Shown here one piece after another: positions 8,248-15,256 of a stretch of DNA of 31,417 bases (the stretch's first letter is position 1; each line of letters begins with the position of its first letter). The stretch spans positions 1-31,417 of the forward strand of contig JBDUDK010000005.1 of NCBI GenBank assembly GCA_040002995.1. The letters are read 5' to 3'. The stretch comes from JBDUDK01 sp040002995 (GTDB taxonomy: Bacteria > Actinomycetota > Acidimicrobiia > Acidimicrobiales > Ilumatobacteraceae). The position numbers and the translations under genes are program-made. The notes below the pieces were generated by a model that was given only the letters and a program-made list of their open reading frames with translations, had not been told where the DNA came from and did not search any database.

Positions 8248-10103
8248 CGCACACCGTCGATCGCCAGCGCGGCCCTCCGGCCCTCGAGGATTGCTTCGTG
8301 AATCGTGCGCGGCGCCACGCAGTCGCCGATGCGGATGTCGGCAGTGGGCACCGACTCGTCCGGAAGGCGGAAGCCGCAGTCAACGAGTTGGTCGACCGCG
8401 ATCACGCGCCGCGCCCCGCTGAAGCGGTCTTCGATTTCGACCTCACCGGGCCGTGCCTCGCGCAGGATCGCCCGTCGCTCGACACGCACTCCCTTCTGTT
8501 GGAGGCGCACGTTCGCCGGCGCGAGGTCGCCCGTGCGTGACAGCTCGTTCCCCGCGATCTGGTCCGGCGTGATGAGGACGGCGCGCGCGCCGAGCGATTC
8601 GGCGAGCGCGACTGCGATCGGACCGCCGATTGGATCCCACAACGCCACGACACCGGAGGCCGCCACGGGCCCTACGACGTCGACCACGCTTGCCTCCGGC
8701 GCGATCGAGTACGTGGGGGTGCCCGGTCGGGAACCCGTGGCGGCAACAACAACCTCCGACGGGGCCGGGCTGGCGTGCCCGCTGGGCTCGATCGCCACCC
8801 CCTCGCGGCGGCACTCGGCCTCGAGCCATGCGACGAGGGGCGCGCCTGGCCCGAAGCGGGCGGCCACACCGCCCACCGCCGCCTCCCTCTCGACCACGCG
8901 CACGCGATGGCCCCGGTGAGAAGCCACGCGTGCGCATTCAAGGCCGGCAACGCCACCACCGACCACGAGGACGTCGCGCGGCGTCGTTGCGGGCGCGTAC
9001 CAGTCGGGATCGTCGGTCTCGTGGCCGCTCGACGGCTCACCCACGCACGCCACGATGGGATTGCGGGCGTCGCGTACTTGGCACATCTGGTTGCAGCGGA
9101 TGCACGGTCGCACCCGCTCGCCCTCATTGGCACGCACCTTGCCGACAAGGTCGGGATCGGCGACCTGCGCGCGCGTCATCTCGACAGCGTCACAGACTCC
9201 GTCGCGCACCGCGGCCTCCGCCTGTTCCCACTCCACGATCGAACCCTGGAGCACAACAGGCACCGCATCAGCGACGGCGCCGCGGACCGAGCGGCACACG
9301 TCGATGTTGAAACCCTGCGGTTCGTGGTAGTCGGGGCGGTACTTCTCGACGGTGTAGATCGACCCCCGCGTGACCACGAGATAGTCGACGAGCGGCGCGA
9401 GCTCTACCGCTATGGGGACGGCTGCTTCCGGCGTGATCCCTGCCCATGGCGCCAGCTCGTCACAGCAGAGGCGCAGTCCGAGTACTCGGTCGCCGCCCAA
9501 ACCACTACGCACCGCCGACAACACGTCGCGCGCGAAGCGCAATCGGTCGGTGCCCCACTCGTCGCCTCTGTGGTTCGTGAGGCCGGACAGGAACTGGCGT
9601 ACCAGGCTGTGCTGCCCGGCGTTGACCTCGACTCCGTCGAGTCCGGCCTCGGTCGCGTGGCGGGCCGCACGACCGAACGCCTCCACCACGACCGCGATGT
9701 CGTCGGGCTCCATCCACTTGGGCACCTCTCGACTGGCGACCTCCGGCACGCGAGACGGCGCCCACAACTCGCGCTGGCTGAACGCAGAAGACCCTTGACC
9801 GCCCGAGTGACCGATAGCCCCGACGGCGAGTGCGCCCTCGTTGTGTACCGCGGTGGCGACCGCCTCCCAACCGTGGCGGCAATCAGTAGCCAGCGGGGCG
9901 CGTTCGTACGGCCAGTCGCTGCCGTCGACGCTCGCCTCTTCGATCACGATGACTCCACACCCACCGATGGCGCGCCTCTTGTAATACGCGACATGGCGAG
10001 CCGACAGCGTCCGCTCTTGTCCGAGGTTGGTCACATGGGGGCCGAACATGACGCGGTTTGGCGCGGTGCGCCCCGCGATCGTCCACGCCTCCAGCAGTCG
10101 CAT
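8244..10103 (-). CDS. FadH/OYE-family oxidoreductase, mycofactocin system type 2
   Basis: This protein of about 619 residues has the same layout as the type-1 paralogue in this operon: an OYE TIM barrel, a [4Fe-4S] motif, then an FAD/NAD(P) domain. Visible are GRTAPNRVMFGPHVTNLG near the N-terminus, VEVNAGQHSLVRQFLSG in the active-site region, the cluster motif CIRCNQMCQVRDARN with a later VACVGEP, and DVLVVGGGVAGLECA for dinucleotide binding. A GTG immediately precedes the chosen ATG, so the true start may be one codon earlier. Family and context support assignment to the mycofactocin OYE type-2 group. The catalysed reaction is not known; flavin-based oxidation or reduction of a mycofactocin-linked substrate, or transfer to ETF, are inferences. 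Confidence 0.85.
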   Translation of the reverse strand: MRLLEAWTIAGRTAPNRVMFGPHVTNLGQERTLSARHVAYYKRRAIGGCGVIVIEEASVDGSDWPYERAPLATDCRHGWEAVATAVHNEGALAVGAIGHSGGQGSSAFSQRELWAPSRVPEVASREVPKWMEPDDIAVVVEAFGRAARHATEAGLDGVEVNAGQHSLVRQFLSGLTNHRGDEWGTDRLRFARDVLSAVRSGLGGDRVLGLRLCCDELAPWAGITPEAAVPIAVELAPLVDYLVVTRGSIYTVEKYRPDYHEPQGFNIDVCRSVRGAVADAVPVVLQGSIVEWEQAEAAVRDGVCDAVEMTRAQVADPDLVGKVRANEGERVRPCIRCNQMCQVRDARNPIVACVGEPSSGHETDDPDWYAPATTPRDVLVVGGGVAGLECARVASHRGHRVRVVEREAAVGGVAARFGPGAPLVAWLEAECRREGVAIEPSGHASPAPSEVVVAATGSRPGTPTYSIAPEASVVDVVGPVAASGVVALWDPIGGPIAVALAESLGARAVLITPDQIAGNELSRTGDLAPANVRLQQKGVRVERRAILREARPGEVEIEDRFSGARRVIAVDQLVDCGFRLPDESVPTADIRIGDCVAPRTIHEAILEGRRAALAIDGVR

Positions 10104-10146
10104 CACCCGCGATGATTGCCGTTCGGGCGTGGACCAGATGAACGCG

Positions 10147-11280
10147 CTAGCGCGTGACCGCCGTTGGCCTCGCCCGCAAGAGCGTCACCGGCTTGGTGTG
10201 GCCAGGACCAGCAGATGGCCGCCGGGCGGCGTCGACCGACGCGAGGAGCTCCTCGCCGTGTCCGTGTACACACTCGGGATCAGGGCCGTCGAGCGGGAGA
10301 CCGACGAAGAACTTCGCCGCCATGCACCCGCCCTGGCACGCGTCGTAGCTGCCGCACGACGCGCACGCGCCCGCCGATTGGGGCTCGCGGAGCGACACGA
10401 ACAATTCGCTCTCCCGCCACACTGACGCGAAGCCGCCGTTGTCCCGCACCGAGCCGGCGCGGAACTGGTCGTGCAGCACGAACGGGCAGGCGTACACCTC
10501 TCCGATCGGGTCGATGAGGCACACCACCCGCCCAGCGCCACACATGTTGAGGCCGGGCAGCGGCTCCCCCAGCGCGTTCAAGTGGAAGAAGGAGTCGCCC
10601 GTGAGGACATCTTCCCCGTTGGCCAGCAACCACCGATACACCTGGCGTTGCTGATCGGCGGTCGGGTGAAGCACGTGCCACGACTCAGCGCCTCTTCCCG
10701 AGGGTCGCAGCCGCGTCACGCGCAGCTGGGCACCGTACGAATTGGCGAGGGCCTTGAAGTCGTCGAGCTGGTCGACGTTGTGGCGCGTCACGACGATCGA
10801 GATCTTGAACGGCCCGAACCCCGCGTTCTGCAGATGGTCCATGGCCCGCCGTGCGGCGGCGTAGGAACCCTGGCCCCGTACCGCGTCGTTGGTCGGTGCG
10901 TCGATACCGTCGATCGAGATCTGCACGTCGAGGTAGTCCATCGACGCGAGACGGCGGGCCGCTGCACGATCGATGAAGGTGCCATTGGTGGAGAACTTGA
11001 CTCCGACGTGATGGTCGATCGCGTACGCGATCAGCTCAAAGAAGTCGCGGCGCACCATCGGCTCGCCCCCGCCGATGTTGATGTAGAAGACCTGCATCCG
11101 CTCCAACTCGTCGATGAGCGCTTTGGCCTCGGCGGTGGTGAGCTCGCGCGGATCGCGGACACCCGATGAGGACAGGCAGTGCACGCACTGGAGGTTGCAC
11201 GCGTACGTGAGCTCCCACGTGAGGCAGATGGGCGCGTCGAGCCCTCGTTTCAGCCCGCCCACCAATCCGCTAGCGCTCAC
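10147..11280 (-). CDS. mftC: Mycofactocin radical SAM maturase MftC
   Basis: This is a radical SAM/SPASM peptide maturase of 377 residues. MftC is known to decarboxylate the C-terminal Tyr of MftA and then form a C-C bond with the neighbouring Val. The radical SAM cluster motif lies at residues 28-35 (CNLQCVHC, with Cys28, Cys32 and Cys35). YINIGGGEPMVRRDFF is the SAM-binding GGE region, and QISIDGIDAPTNDAVRG follows. The C-terminal SPASM domain shows the Cys groups CGAGRVVCLIDPIGEVYACP and ACASCGSYDACQGGC, for two auxiliary clusters. The GTG start at 11280 overlaps the end of mftB by 11 bases. A 40-base gap separates its stop from the next gene, which is an OYE-type oxidoreductase rather than mftD. 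Confidence 0.96.
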   Translation of the reverse strand: MSASGLVGGLKRGLDAPICLTWELTYACNLQCVHCLSSSGVRDPRELTTAEAKALIDELERMQVFYINIGGGEPMVRRDFFELIAYAIDHHVGVKFSTNGTFIDRAAARRLASMDYLDVQISIDGIDAPTNDAVRGQGSYAAARRAMDHLQNAGFGPFKISIVVTRHNVDQLDDFKALANSYGAQLRVTRLRPSGRGAESWHVLHPTADQQRQVYRWLLANGEDVLTGDSFFHLNALGEPLPGLNMCGAGRVVCLIDPIGEVYACPFVLHDQFRAGSVRDNGGFASVWRESELFVSLREPQSAGACASCGSYDACQGGCMAAKFFVGLPLDGPDPECVHGHGEELLASVDAARRPSAGPGHTKPVTLLRARPTAVTR

Positions 11281-11536
11281 GGATGACCTCCGACGCCTGC
11301 AACGAGGCGAGAGCGTCGGCGTAGCGCGGCCACGTTGCCTCGGCGATGCCGCAGGCGCGCAGAGCGTCGGCCGCGGTCGCGTGCTCGGCGAGCGCCTGGA
11401 CCACTCTGACCATGTCGCGCGACTTCAGAAATGTAAGCCGGCGGTTGCCGTAGTGGTAACAGAGTGCCCCAAACGCCTCGGGGCGGATCGCTACTCGGGG
11501 ATCGACGGCGTAGGGCGCATCGAGGGCGATGGTCAC
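11270..11536 (-). CDS. mftB: Mycofactocin peptide chaperone MftB
   Basis: This 88-residue protein fits MftB, the RiPP recognition element that binds the MftA leader and presents it to MftC. It has the typical pattern: an N-terminal AVDPRVAIRPEAFGALCYHYGN, then RRLTFLKSRDMVRVVQAL and a helical C-terminal part. The YHYGNRRLTFLKS segment is particularly characteristic. The GTG start is 7 nt after the mftA stop, with no strong Shine-Dalgarno of its own, so translational coupling to mftA is likely. It overlaps mftC by 11 bases. Position between mftA and mftC agrees with all known mycofactocin loci. Confidence 0.93.
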   Translation of the reverse strand: MTIALDAPYAVDPRVAIRPEAFGALCYHYGNRRLTFLKSRDMVRVVQALAEHATAADALRACGIAEATWPRYADALASLQASEVIRER

Positions 11537-11543
11537 GGCCTGC

Positions 11544-11660
11544 TCAGTACACGCCGCACATGCCGTCGATCGAGATCTCCTCGACGAGATCTTCCTCGAG
11601 CATCTCTTCGCCCGCGTCGCGGTCGGTGTGCAGGTCCGCCACGTCGGTCACGTCGTCCAT
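11544..11660 (-). CDS. mftA: Mycofactocin precursor peptide MftA
   Basis: This 38-residue peptide starts MDDVTDVADLHTDRDAGEEM and ends EISIDGMCGVY. The C-terminal IDGMCGVY is the invariant core of mycofactocin precursors; the final Val-Tyr is the part processed by MftC and released by MftE to become the redox core. The leader is very acidic. I chose the ATG at 11660 because a strong Shine-Dalgarno (AGGGAGG, 11668-11674 on the minus strand) lies 7 nt upstream; a longer open frame to 11726 has no such site. It is the first gene of the minus-strand operon and is followed after 7 nt by mftB. Confidence 0.96.
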   Translation of the reverse strand: MDDVTDVADLHTDRDAGEEMLEEDLVEEISIDGMCGVY

Positions 11661-11665
11661 GGGGC

Positions 11666-11699
11666 ATCCTCCCTGGTCCGGGGCATGACCGCAAGCGTA
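11666..11699 (-). promoter_or_regulatory. Candidate -10 element and Shine-Dalgarno of mftA
   Basis: Upstream of mftA on the minus strand, TACGCT (11699 to 11694) matches the TANNNT form of actinobacterial -10 elements. A start of transcription near 11687 would leave a leader of about 27 nt containing AGGGAGG (11674-11668), spaced 7 nt from the ATG. No convincing -35 was found 16-18 nt upstream of the hexamer. The Shine-Dalgarno is firm; the -10 is a candidate only. Confidence 0.45.
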
Positions 11700-11726
11700 G
11701 TCAGCGGGTGATTGGCTCGCCGACAC

Positions 11727-11898
11727 GGCGCGGGGTGAGGCGAACCTTCTCCGTGGCGGCCGACACCCTCGGTGGTAAAGGGACGGCTAAACGGCCGCCA
11801 AGAAAGCGGAACCCTCGTTGCGCATCCCTTGAGAAATCTGGCAATTGTGACGAAACGGTAACCGGAGCCGGGCTGGCTTCGTCTGGAGGACGCTACCG
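11727..11898. other. Divergent intergenic region between mftA and the ApbE operon
   Basis: This 172-base gap separates two divergent operons and must hold the plus-strand promoter, and perhaps control sites for both. It is less GC-rich around 11800-11865. A near-symmetric ACGGTAACCGG element lies around 11858-11868. A Shine-Dalgarno GGAGG at 11885-11889 serves the next plus-strand gene. No mftR gene or convincing operator palindrome was recognised. Confidence 0.4.
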
Positions 11899-12420
11899 GT
11901 GGAACGACGCAAAGCTATGGCGTACGCCGCGACGAGCGCGCTCATTCTTTCGAGCGGCCTGGTCGCCGGCGCAGCCGTCGGCGGCTTCAACGTGCTGGGA
12001 TTTGGTGGCCAATTCAGTTCGGTCATCGCGGGTGCCGAAGAAACGACTCCTACCACGGCCGCCACGTCGAGTGAACAAGCCAGTACACCTCCGCCGATCT
12101 ACGTGACGAAGTACTCGATCGTCGATGATTACGTAGTTGTGACGACGGCTTCGCCCACCACTGCCGCGCCACTGGTTGCGGCCGCCGCCGAGCCCGCTGC
12201 GCAGACGACGACCGCGATGACGCAGGCCTCGTCGTCGTCCGACGCTGGCTTCCCATCCTTCGACATCGCCCCGCTCGACGACGACTCCGCGCCGCCGCCC
12301 ACCACGAACGCGCCTCGCTGGTCGACGTCGACCACAGCAGGCACACCCATCCCGCCGAAGCCCGCCAATTGCGATGACGCGAACCTCGAGGACGATGGGT
12401 GGCATTGCGACGATGACTGA
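11899..12420 (+). CDS. Secreted or membrane-anchored Thr/Ala-rich protein of unknown function
   Basis: No family is recognised. The 173-residue product begins with a charged MERRKAMAY and a hydrophobic stretch (about residues 7-35, including ALILSSGLVAGAAVGGF) that looks like a signal peptide or N-terminal anchor. The rest is low complexity, rich in Thr, Ala, Ser and Pro. It ends in an acidic tail with two cysteines, NCDDANLEDDGWHCDDD. The GTG start has a Shine-Dalgarno GGAGG 9 nt upstream. It is the first gene of a probable four-gene operon with a Pro-rich membrane protein, ApbE and a b-heme membrane protein. The linked redox genes and the Cys pair hint at an extracytoplasmic redox or metal-related role, which is inference only. 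Confidence 0.7.
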   Translation: MERRKAMAYAATSALILSSGLVAGAAVGGFNVLGFGGQFSSVIAGAEETTPTTAATSSEQASTPPPIYVTKYSIVDDYVVVTTASPTTAAPLVAAAAEPAAQTTTAMTQASSSSDAGFPSFDIAPLDDDSAPPPTTNAPRWSTSTTAGTPIPPKPANCDDANLEDDGWHCDDD

Positions 12421-12429
12421 GCTGACGCG

Positions 12430-13635
12430 ATGACCGCGTCGCGCGACAGCGTCGAAGCCGAACGTCTACGACGTAAAGCGGAGCGACGGGACCGGTTCTC
12501 GATCGTGCCCTCAGCCACTGTTGCGCCGTCCGTTGTCGTGACATCGTCGCCGGCCGGCGATAGCCAACTACAGCCGCTGCGCCGACCTGTCGAGCGGCGG
12601 GCGGCCGTCGGCCCGATCCTTCGCCCCGATTCTCTGCTCCGGGCCGTCGAGGCACCAGCACGTGCGCCGCAGCGGGTGCCTGTCGCTCCCGCGCCGCGTG
12701 ATGAAGTTCAGGCTGAGCGCCTTCGCGCTCTCGCCGCGCGCCGAGGCCAGACCGCACCCGTTGCCCCGGCTCCGCAGTCGCCCCGTGATGAAGTTCAGGC
12801 CGAGCGCCTTCGCGCCCTCGCCGCGCGCCGCGGCAAGGCCACGGCGGTCACGGGGATCTCGGCGCTCTCGGCAGAATCCGCAGCGGTCCTGCCCCCGCCG
12901 ACGGATCCGCTGGCGCCATATGTCGCGACACCACCGCCTCCAGCGTCCTCGGGCGCCACGGTCACCAACATCAACAGCCGCCGTGGAAGGCGTTCACCTC
13001 AGGTTGCGGTAACTCCGAACCGGCGGCGCCACGCGGCCGCAGCCGGTCGGATTGTCGCGGCGGGGGTCTCCATGGCGGTCATGTTTTTCGCTGTCGCCGG
13101 TCTGGCCGCTAAGCCGCCGTCGTGGGTGAAAACGAGCGCCGCCGACGAGGCATCGGCCGCCCCCACGACGACAGCAGCGCTGGCCGTCGCGGTGACGCCC
13201 GAAACGATCGTCGTGGTCCAAGACATCCACCAGACCGTCTACGTCGACCAAAACGGAAATCCCGTCGACGCCAACGGCAATCCGATCTCTCCTGCGGCGC
13301 CCGCCCCGACGACGCCGGATCCGGTCACGCCGGCTCCGGGGATGCCCGCGGCGGTCGCTCCCACACCGGCGCCGACGGCGGCGCCCAAAGCCAACCCCGC
13401 CGCCGGTGGTGGCAACGGGACACCTCCCCCCGCGCCAACCGCGGCCCCCGACCCCGCGGCCGCGCCCCCGCCGACCCCCACTCCCGCTCCGGCGCCGGCG
13501 CCCGACCCCGCACCGGCTCCCGCGCCGACCGCGCCTCCCACCGCTCCACCCACGGCTCCACCCACCACAAACCCGGCTCCTCCACCCACCACCGCACCGC
13601 CGCCGCCGGCCTGCACCGGATCGACGTGCCCATGA
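12430..13635 (+). CDS. Pro-rich single-pass membrane protein with repeated AERLR helices, unknown function
   Basis: No family is recognised. The 401-residue product has three parts. The N-terminal part carries three copies of a basic amphipathic motif: VEAERLRRKAERR near residues 8-20, and DEVQAERLRALAARRG at 91-106 and 120-135. A positively charged stretch (RRGRRSP, NRRR) precedes one transmembrane segment at about 207-226, so the N-terminus is probably cytoplasmic. The outside part contains IHQTVYVDQNGNPVDANGNP and a long Pro/Ala/Thr tail ending CTGSTCP, with two cysteines. A SGATVTN string (174-180) resembles the flavinylation motif of FMN-binding domains, but no such domain surrounds it. 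Its stop overlaps the apbE start as ATGA. Confidence 0.75.
   Translation: MTASRDSVEAERLRRKAERRDRFSIVPSATVAPSVVVTSSPAGDSQLQPLRRPVERRAAVGPILRPDSLLRAVEAPARAPQRVPVAPAPRDEVQAERLRALAARRGQTAPVAPAPQSPRDEVQAERLRALAARRGKATAVTGISALSAESAAVLPPPTDPLAPYVATPPPPASSGATVTNINSRRGRRSPQVAVTPNRRRHAAAAGRIVAAGVSMAVMFFAVAGLAAKPPSWVKTSAADEASAAPTTTAALAVAVTPETIVVVQDIHQTVYVDQNGNPVDANGNPISPAAPAPTTPDPVTPAPGMPAAVAPTPAPTAAPKANPAAGGGNGTPPPAPTAAPDPAAAPPPTPTPAPAPAPDPAPAPAPTAPPTAPPTAPPTTNPAPPPTTAPPPPACTGSTCP
12697..12830 (+). repeat. Direct repeat of 47 bases inside the Pro-rich membrane protein gene
   Basis: Two nearly identical 47-base copies lie at 12697-12743 and 12784-12830, 87 bases apart, with only a few differences. They encode the repeated DEVQAERLRALAARRG helix. 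The near-identity at DNA level suggests a recent in-frame duplication; a more diverged third copy sits at the protein N-terminus. Confidence 0.8.
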
Positions 13636-14570
13636 GCTCCGCTCCGTACTGGGCCGAGCGTTGGTTTCGGGCCATGGGCAGTTCGAGCCATCTCATCGTT
13701 GGTGACGCCGACGACCGTGTCATCGAATGGGCGGTAGCCGAGATCGAACGGCTCGAGCAGTGCTGGAGCCGCTTCCGTCCCAACAGCGAACTCAGTCTGC
13801 TCAATGCGCAGGCGGGCGTGTGGGTGGCGGTCAGCCCGACCCTTTTGTTCGCCCTGACGCGCGCGCGCGACCTCTGGCGAGCGACCGAAGGCTGCTTTGA
13901 CCCGACGGTGCTCGACGCGCTCGAGCGCTTCGGCTACGACCGTTCGTTCGACCGCGTCGAGGTTGACCTCGCCGACGCTCCAGCGCCCGAGTGGTCGCCG
14001 GTGCCCGGTTTCAAGACAGTCGATATCGATGTCGCCCAATCGCGTGTGCGGTCCGCCCCCGGCGTGCGCATCGACCTTGGAGGCGTGGGCAAGGGGCTGG
14101 CGGCCGATGTCGTCGCCGAAGGTCTCGTCGACCGTGGCGCCCGCACGGCGTGTATCTCACTCGGGGGCGACATTCGGGTCTGCGGCGACCCGCCGGAGCC
14201 GACCGGATGGCGGATCCCGGTAGAGGACCCGTTCGTCGATGGCCGCACGTTGTTCGAGTATCCCCTTGCCGAGGGCGCGATCGTCACAAGCACGCGCCTG
14301 ATCCGGCGGTGGAGTCGTGGGGGACGGGCGTACCACCACATCATCGATCCGACCACAGGCGCTCCGAGCGATCACGGCATCGCGGCCGTGGTGGTCGCAG
14401 GCGGCGAGGCATGGTGGGCGGAAGGGTTCGCAAAGGCGGCGATGGTCGCCGGCATCGAACGCGGTCGCAACCTGCTCAAGTTGGCCGGCCTCACCGCGTG
14501 GATCTTTCGCGACGACGGCTCGATCGCACCGAACGCGCAGGAGATCGGTGCCACATGTACGCCGAACTGA
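13632..14570 (+). CDS. apbE: FAD:protein FMN transferase (ApbE family)
   Basis: This 312-residue protein belongs to the ApbE family, which attaches FMN covalently to a Thr or Ser of target proteins such as FMN-binding-domain subunits. Visible motifs: RFRPNSELSLLN (residues 48-58), GCFDPTV (87-93), the nucleotide-binding DLGGVGKG (148-155), SLGGD (176-180) and the metal/FAD motif HHIIDPTTGAPS (235-246). There is no signal peptide or lipobox, so the enzyme appears cytosolic, unlike many exported ApbE proteins. The ATG overlaps the stop of the preceding gene as ATGA; a longer open frame upstream is a shadow of that gene. The next gene, a b-heme membrane protein, overlaps its end by 16 bases. No obvious FMN-binding-domain substrate is encoded nearby. 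Confidence 0.93.
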   Translation: MSSAPYWAERWFRAMGSSSHLIVGDADDRVIEWAVAEIERLEQCWSRFRPNSELSLLNAQAGVWVAVSPTLLFALTRARDLWRATEGCFDPTVLDALERFGYDRSFDRVEVDLADAPAPEWSPVPGFKTVDIDVAQSRVRSAPGVRIDLGGVGKGLAADVVAEGLVDRGARTACISLGGDIRVCGDPPEPTGWRIPVEDPFVDGRTLFEYPLAEGAIVTSTRLIRRWSRGGRAYHHIIDPTTGAPSDHGIAAVVVAGGEAWWAEGFAKAAMVAGIERGRNLLKLAGLTAWIFRDDGSIAPNAQEIGATCTPN

Positions 14571-15133
14571 ACAAGCAGATCTCGTGGTACGTGGCCCGGG
14601 CGGGCGGTCTTGTCGCCTGGGCCCTCGTGACCGCGAGCATTTTGTGGGGTCTCGCCCTGTCGACTCGGCTGATCCGCCGCCGCGGCGTTCCGGCGTGGTT
14701 GCTCGACCTGCACAAGTTCCTCGGCACGCTCGCGCTGGTGTTCACCGGCGTGCATCTCTTCGGCCTCTGGACCGACAACTTCACGCACTTCGCGTGGCGC
14801 GAAATGTTCATACCTATGGCGTCCGTCAAATGGCGTCCCGGGGCAGTCACCTGGGGCGTGGTCGCGATGTACGCCATGATCGCTATCCAGCTCACGTCGT
14901 GGATCATGCGCGTGCTGCCCCGCAAGCTGTGGCACACGATCCACCTATCGAGTTTCCCACTGTTTGCCTTCGCGACAATCCACGGCTTTCAGAGTGGGGC
15001 CGACAAGGGCAACCTGCTCGTGCAGTGGTCGGCGTTGACCGGAGGCACGCTCGTGCTCTTCCTTGTCACGTTCCGCGTCCTCGCTCCCCGCAAGGCGCAG
15101 CTCGCCGAAGAACGCCTCGCCCGCGCCGCGTGA
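14555..15133 (+). CDS. Ferric-reductase-like b-heme transmembrane protein
   Basis: This 192-residue integral membrane protein has about five hydrophobic helices (roughly 12-34, 51-71, 99-120, 130-145 and 161-175). Histidines His53 (LDLHKFLG), His67 (TGVHLFG), His127/His130 (LWHTIHLSS) and His143 (TIHGF) are placed as heme b ligands in ferric-reductase-like/MsrQ-type domains. Such proteins move electrons across the membrane, often to or from a flavinylated partner made by ApbE. The ATG at 14555 lies within the end of apbE (16-base overlap), so the two are probably co-translated. No flavin or NAD(P)H domain is fused. Function in the operon is inferred: membrane electron transfer linked to a flavoprotein that has not been identified. 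Confidence 0.82.
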   Translation: MYAELNKQISWYVARAGGLVAWALVTASILWGLALSTRLIRRRGVPAWLLDLHKFLGTLALVFTGVHLFGLWTDNFTHFAWREMFIPMASVKWRPGAVTWGVVAMYAMIAIQLTSWIMRVLPRKLWHTIHLSSFPLFAFATIHGFQSGADKGNLLVQWSALTGGTLVLFLVTFRVLAPRKAQLAEERLARAA

Positions 15134-15138
15134 TCGAC

Positions 15139-15166
15139 GCGGCGGGGTCCGGCCAGACCGCGCCGC
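15139..15166 (+). terminator. Candidate hairpin terminator after the ApbE operon
   Basis: An inverted repeat follows the stop by a few bases. GCGGCG (15139-15144) pairs with CGCCGC (15161-15166), and after one mismatch GGTC pairs with GACC around a short loop. No T-tract follows, so termination activity is uncertain. It lies between the b-heme gene and the alcohol dehydrogenase promoter region. Confidence 0.4.
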
Positions 15167-15214
15167 CGTGCACGGGCTCAAAGGGCCCATGAGTGCGTCT
15201 GCGTAACTGCTCGC

Positions 15215-15250
15215 TAGGGTGGCCCGCGTTCGACGACATGACTAGGGGGA
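15215..15250 (+). promoter_or_regulatory. Candidate -10 and Shine-Dalgarno for the alcohol dehydrogenase operon
   Basis: TAGGGT (15215-15220) fits a TANNNT -10 element, and AGGGGGA (15244-15250) is a strong Shine-Dalgarno 6 nt before the ATG at 15257. Transcription would begin near 15227, leaving a leader of about 30 nt. No -35 sequence was convincing. The Shine-Dalgarno fixes the start codon with confidence; the -10 is tentative. Confidence 0.45.
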
Positions 15251-15256
15251 CCCATC

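Noticed and set aside
13122..13631. Longer apbE open frame starting far upstream
   Set aside because: It overlaps the Pro-rich membrane protein gene in another frame and is Arg-rich. The ATGA junction at 13632 gives a normal ApbE N-terminus.
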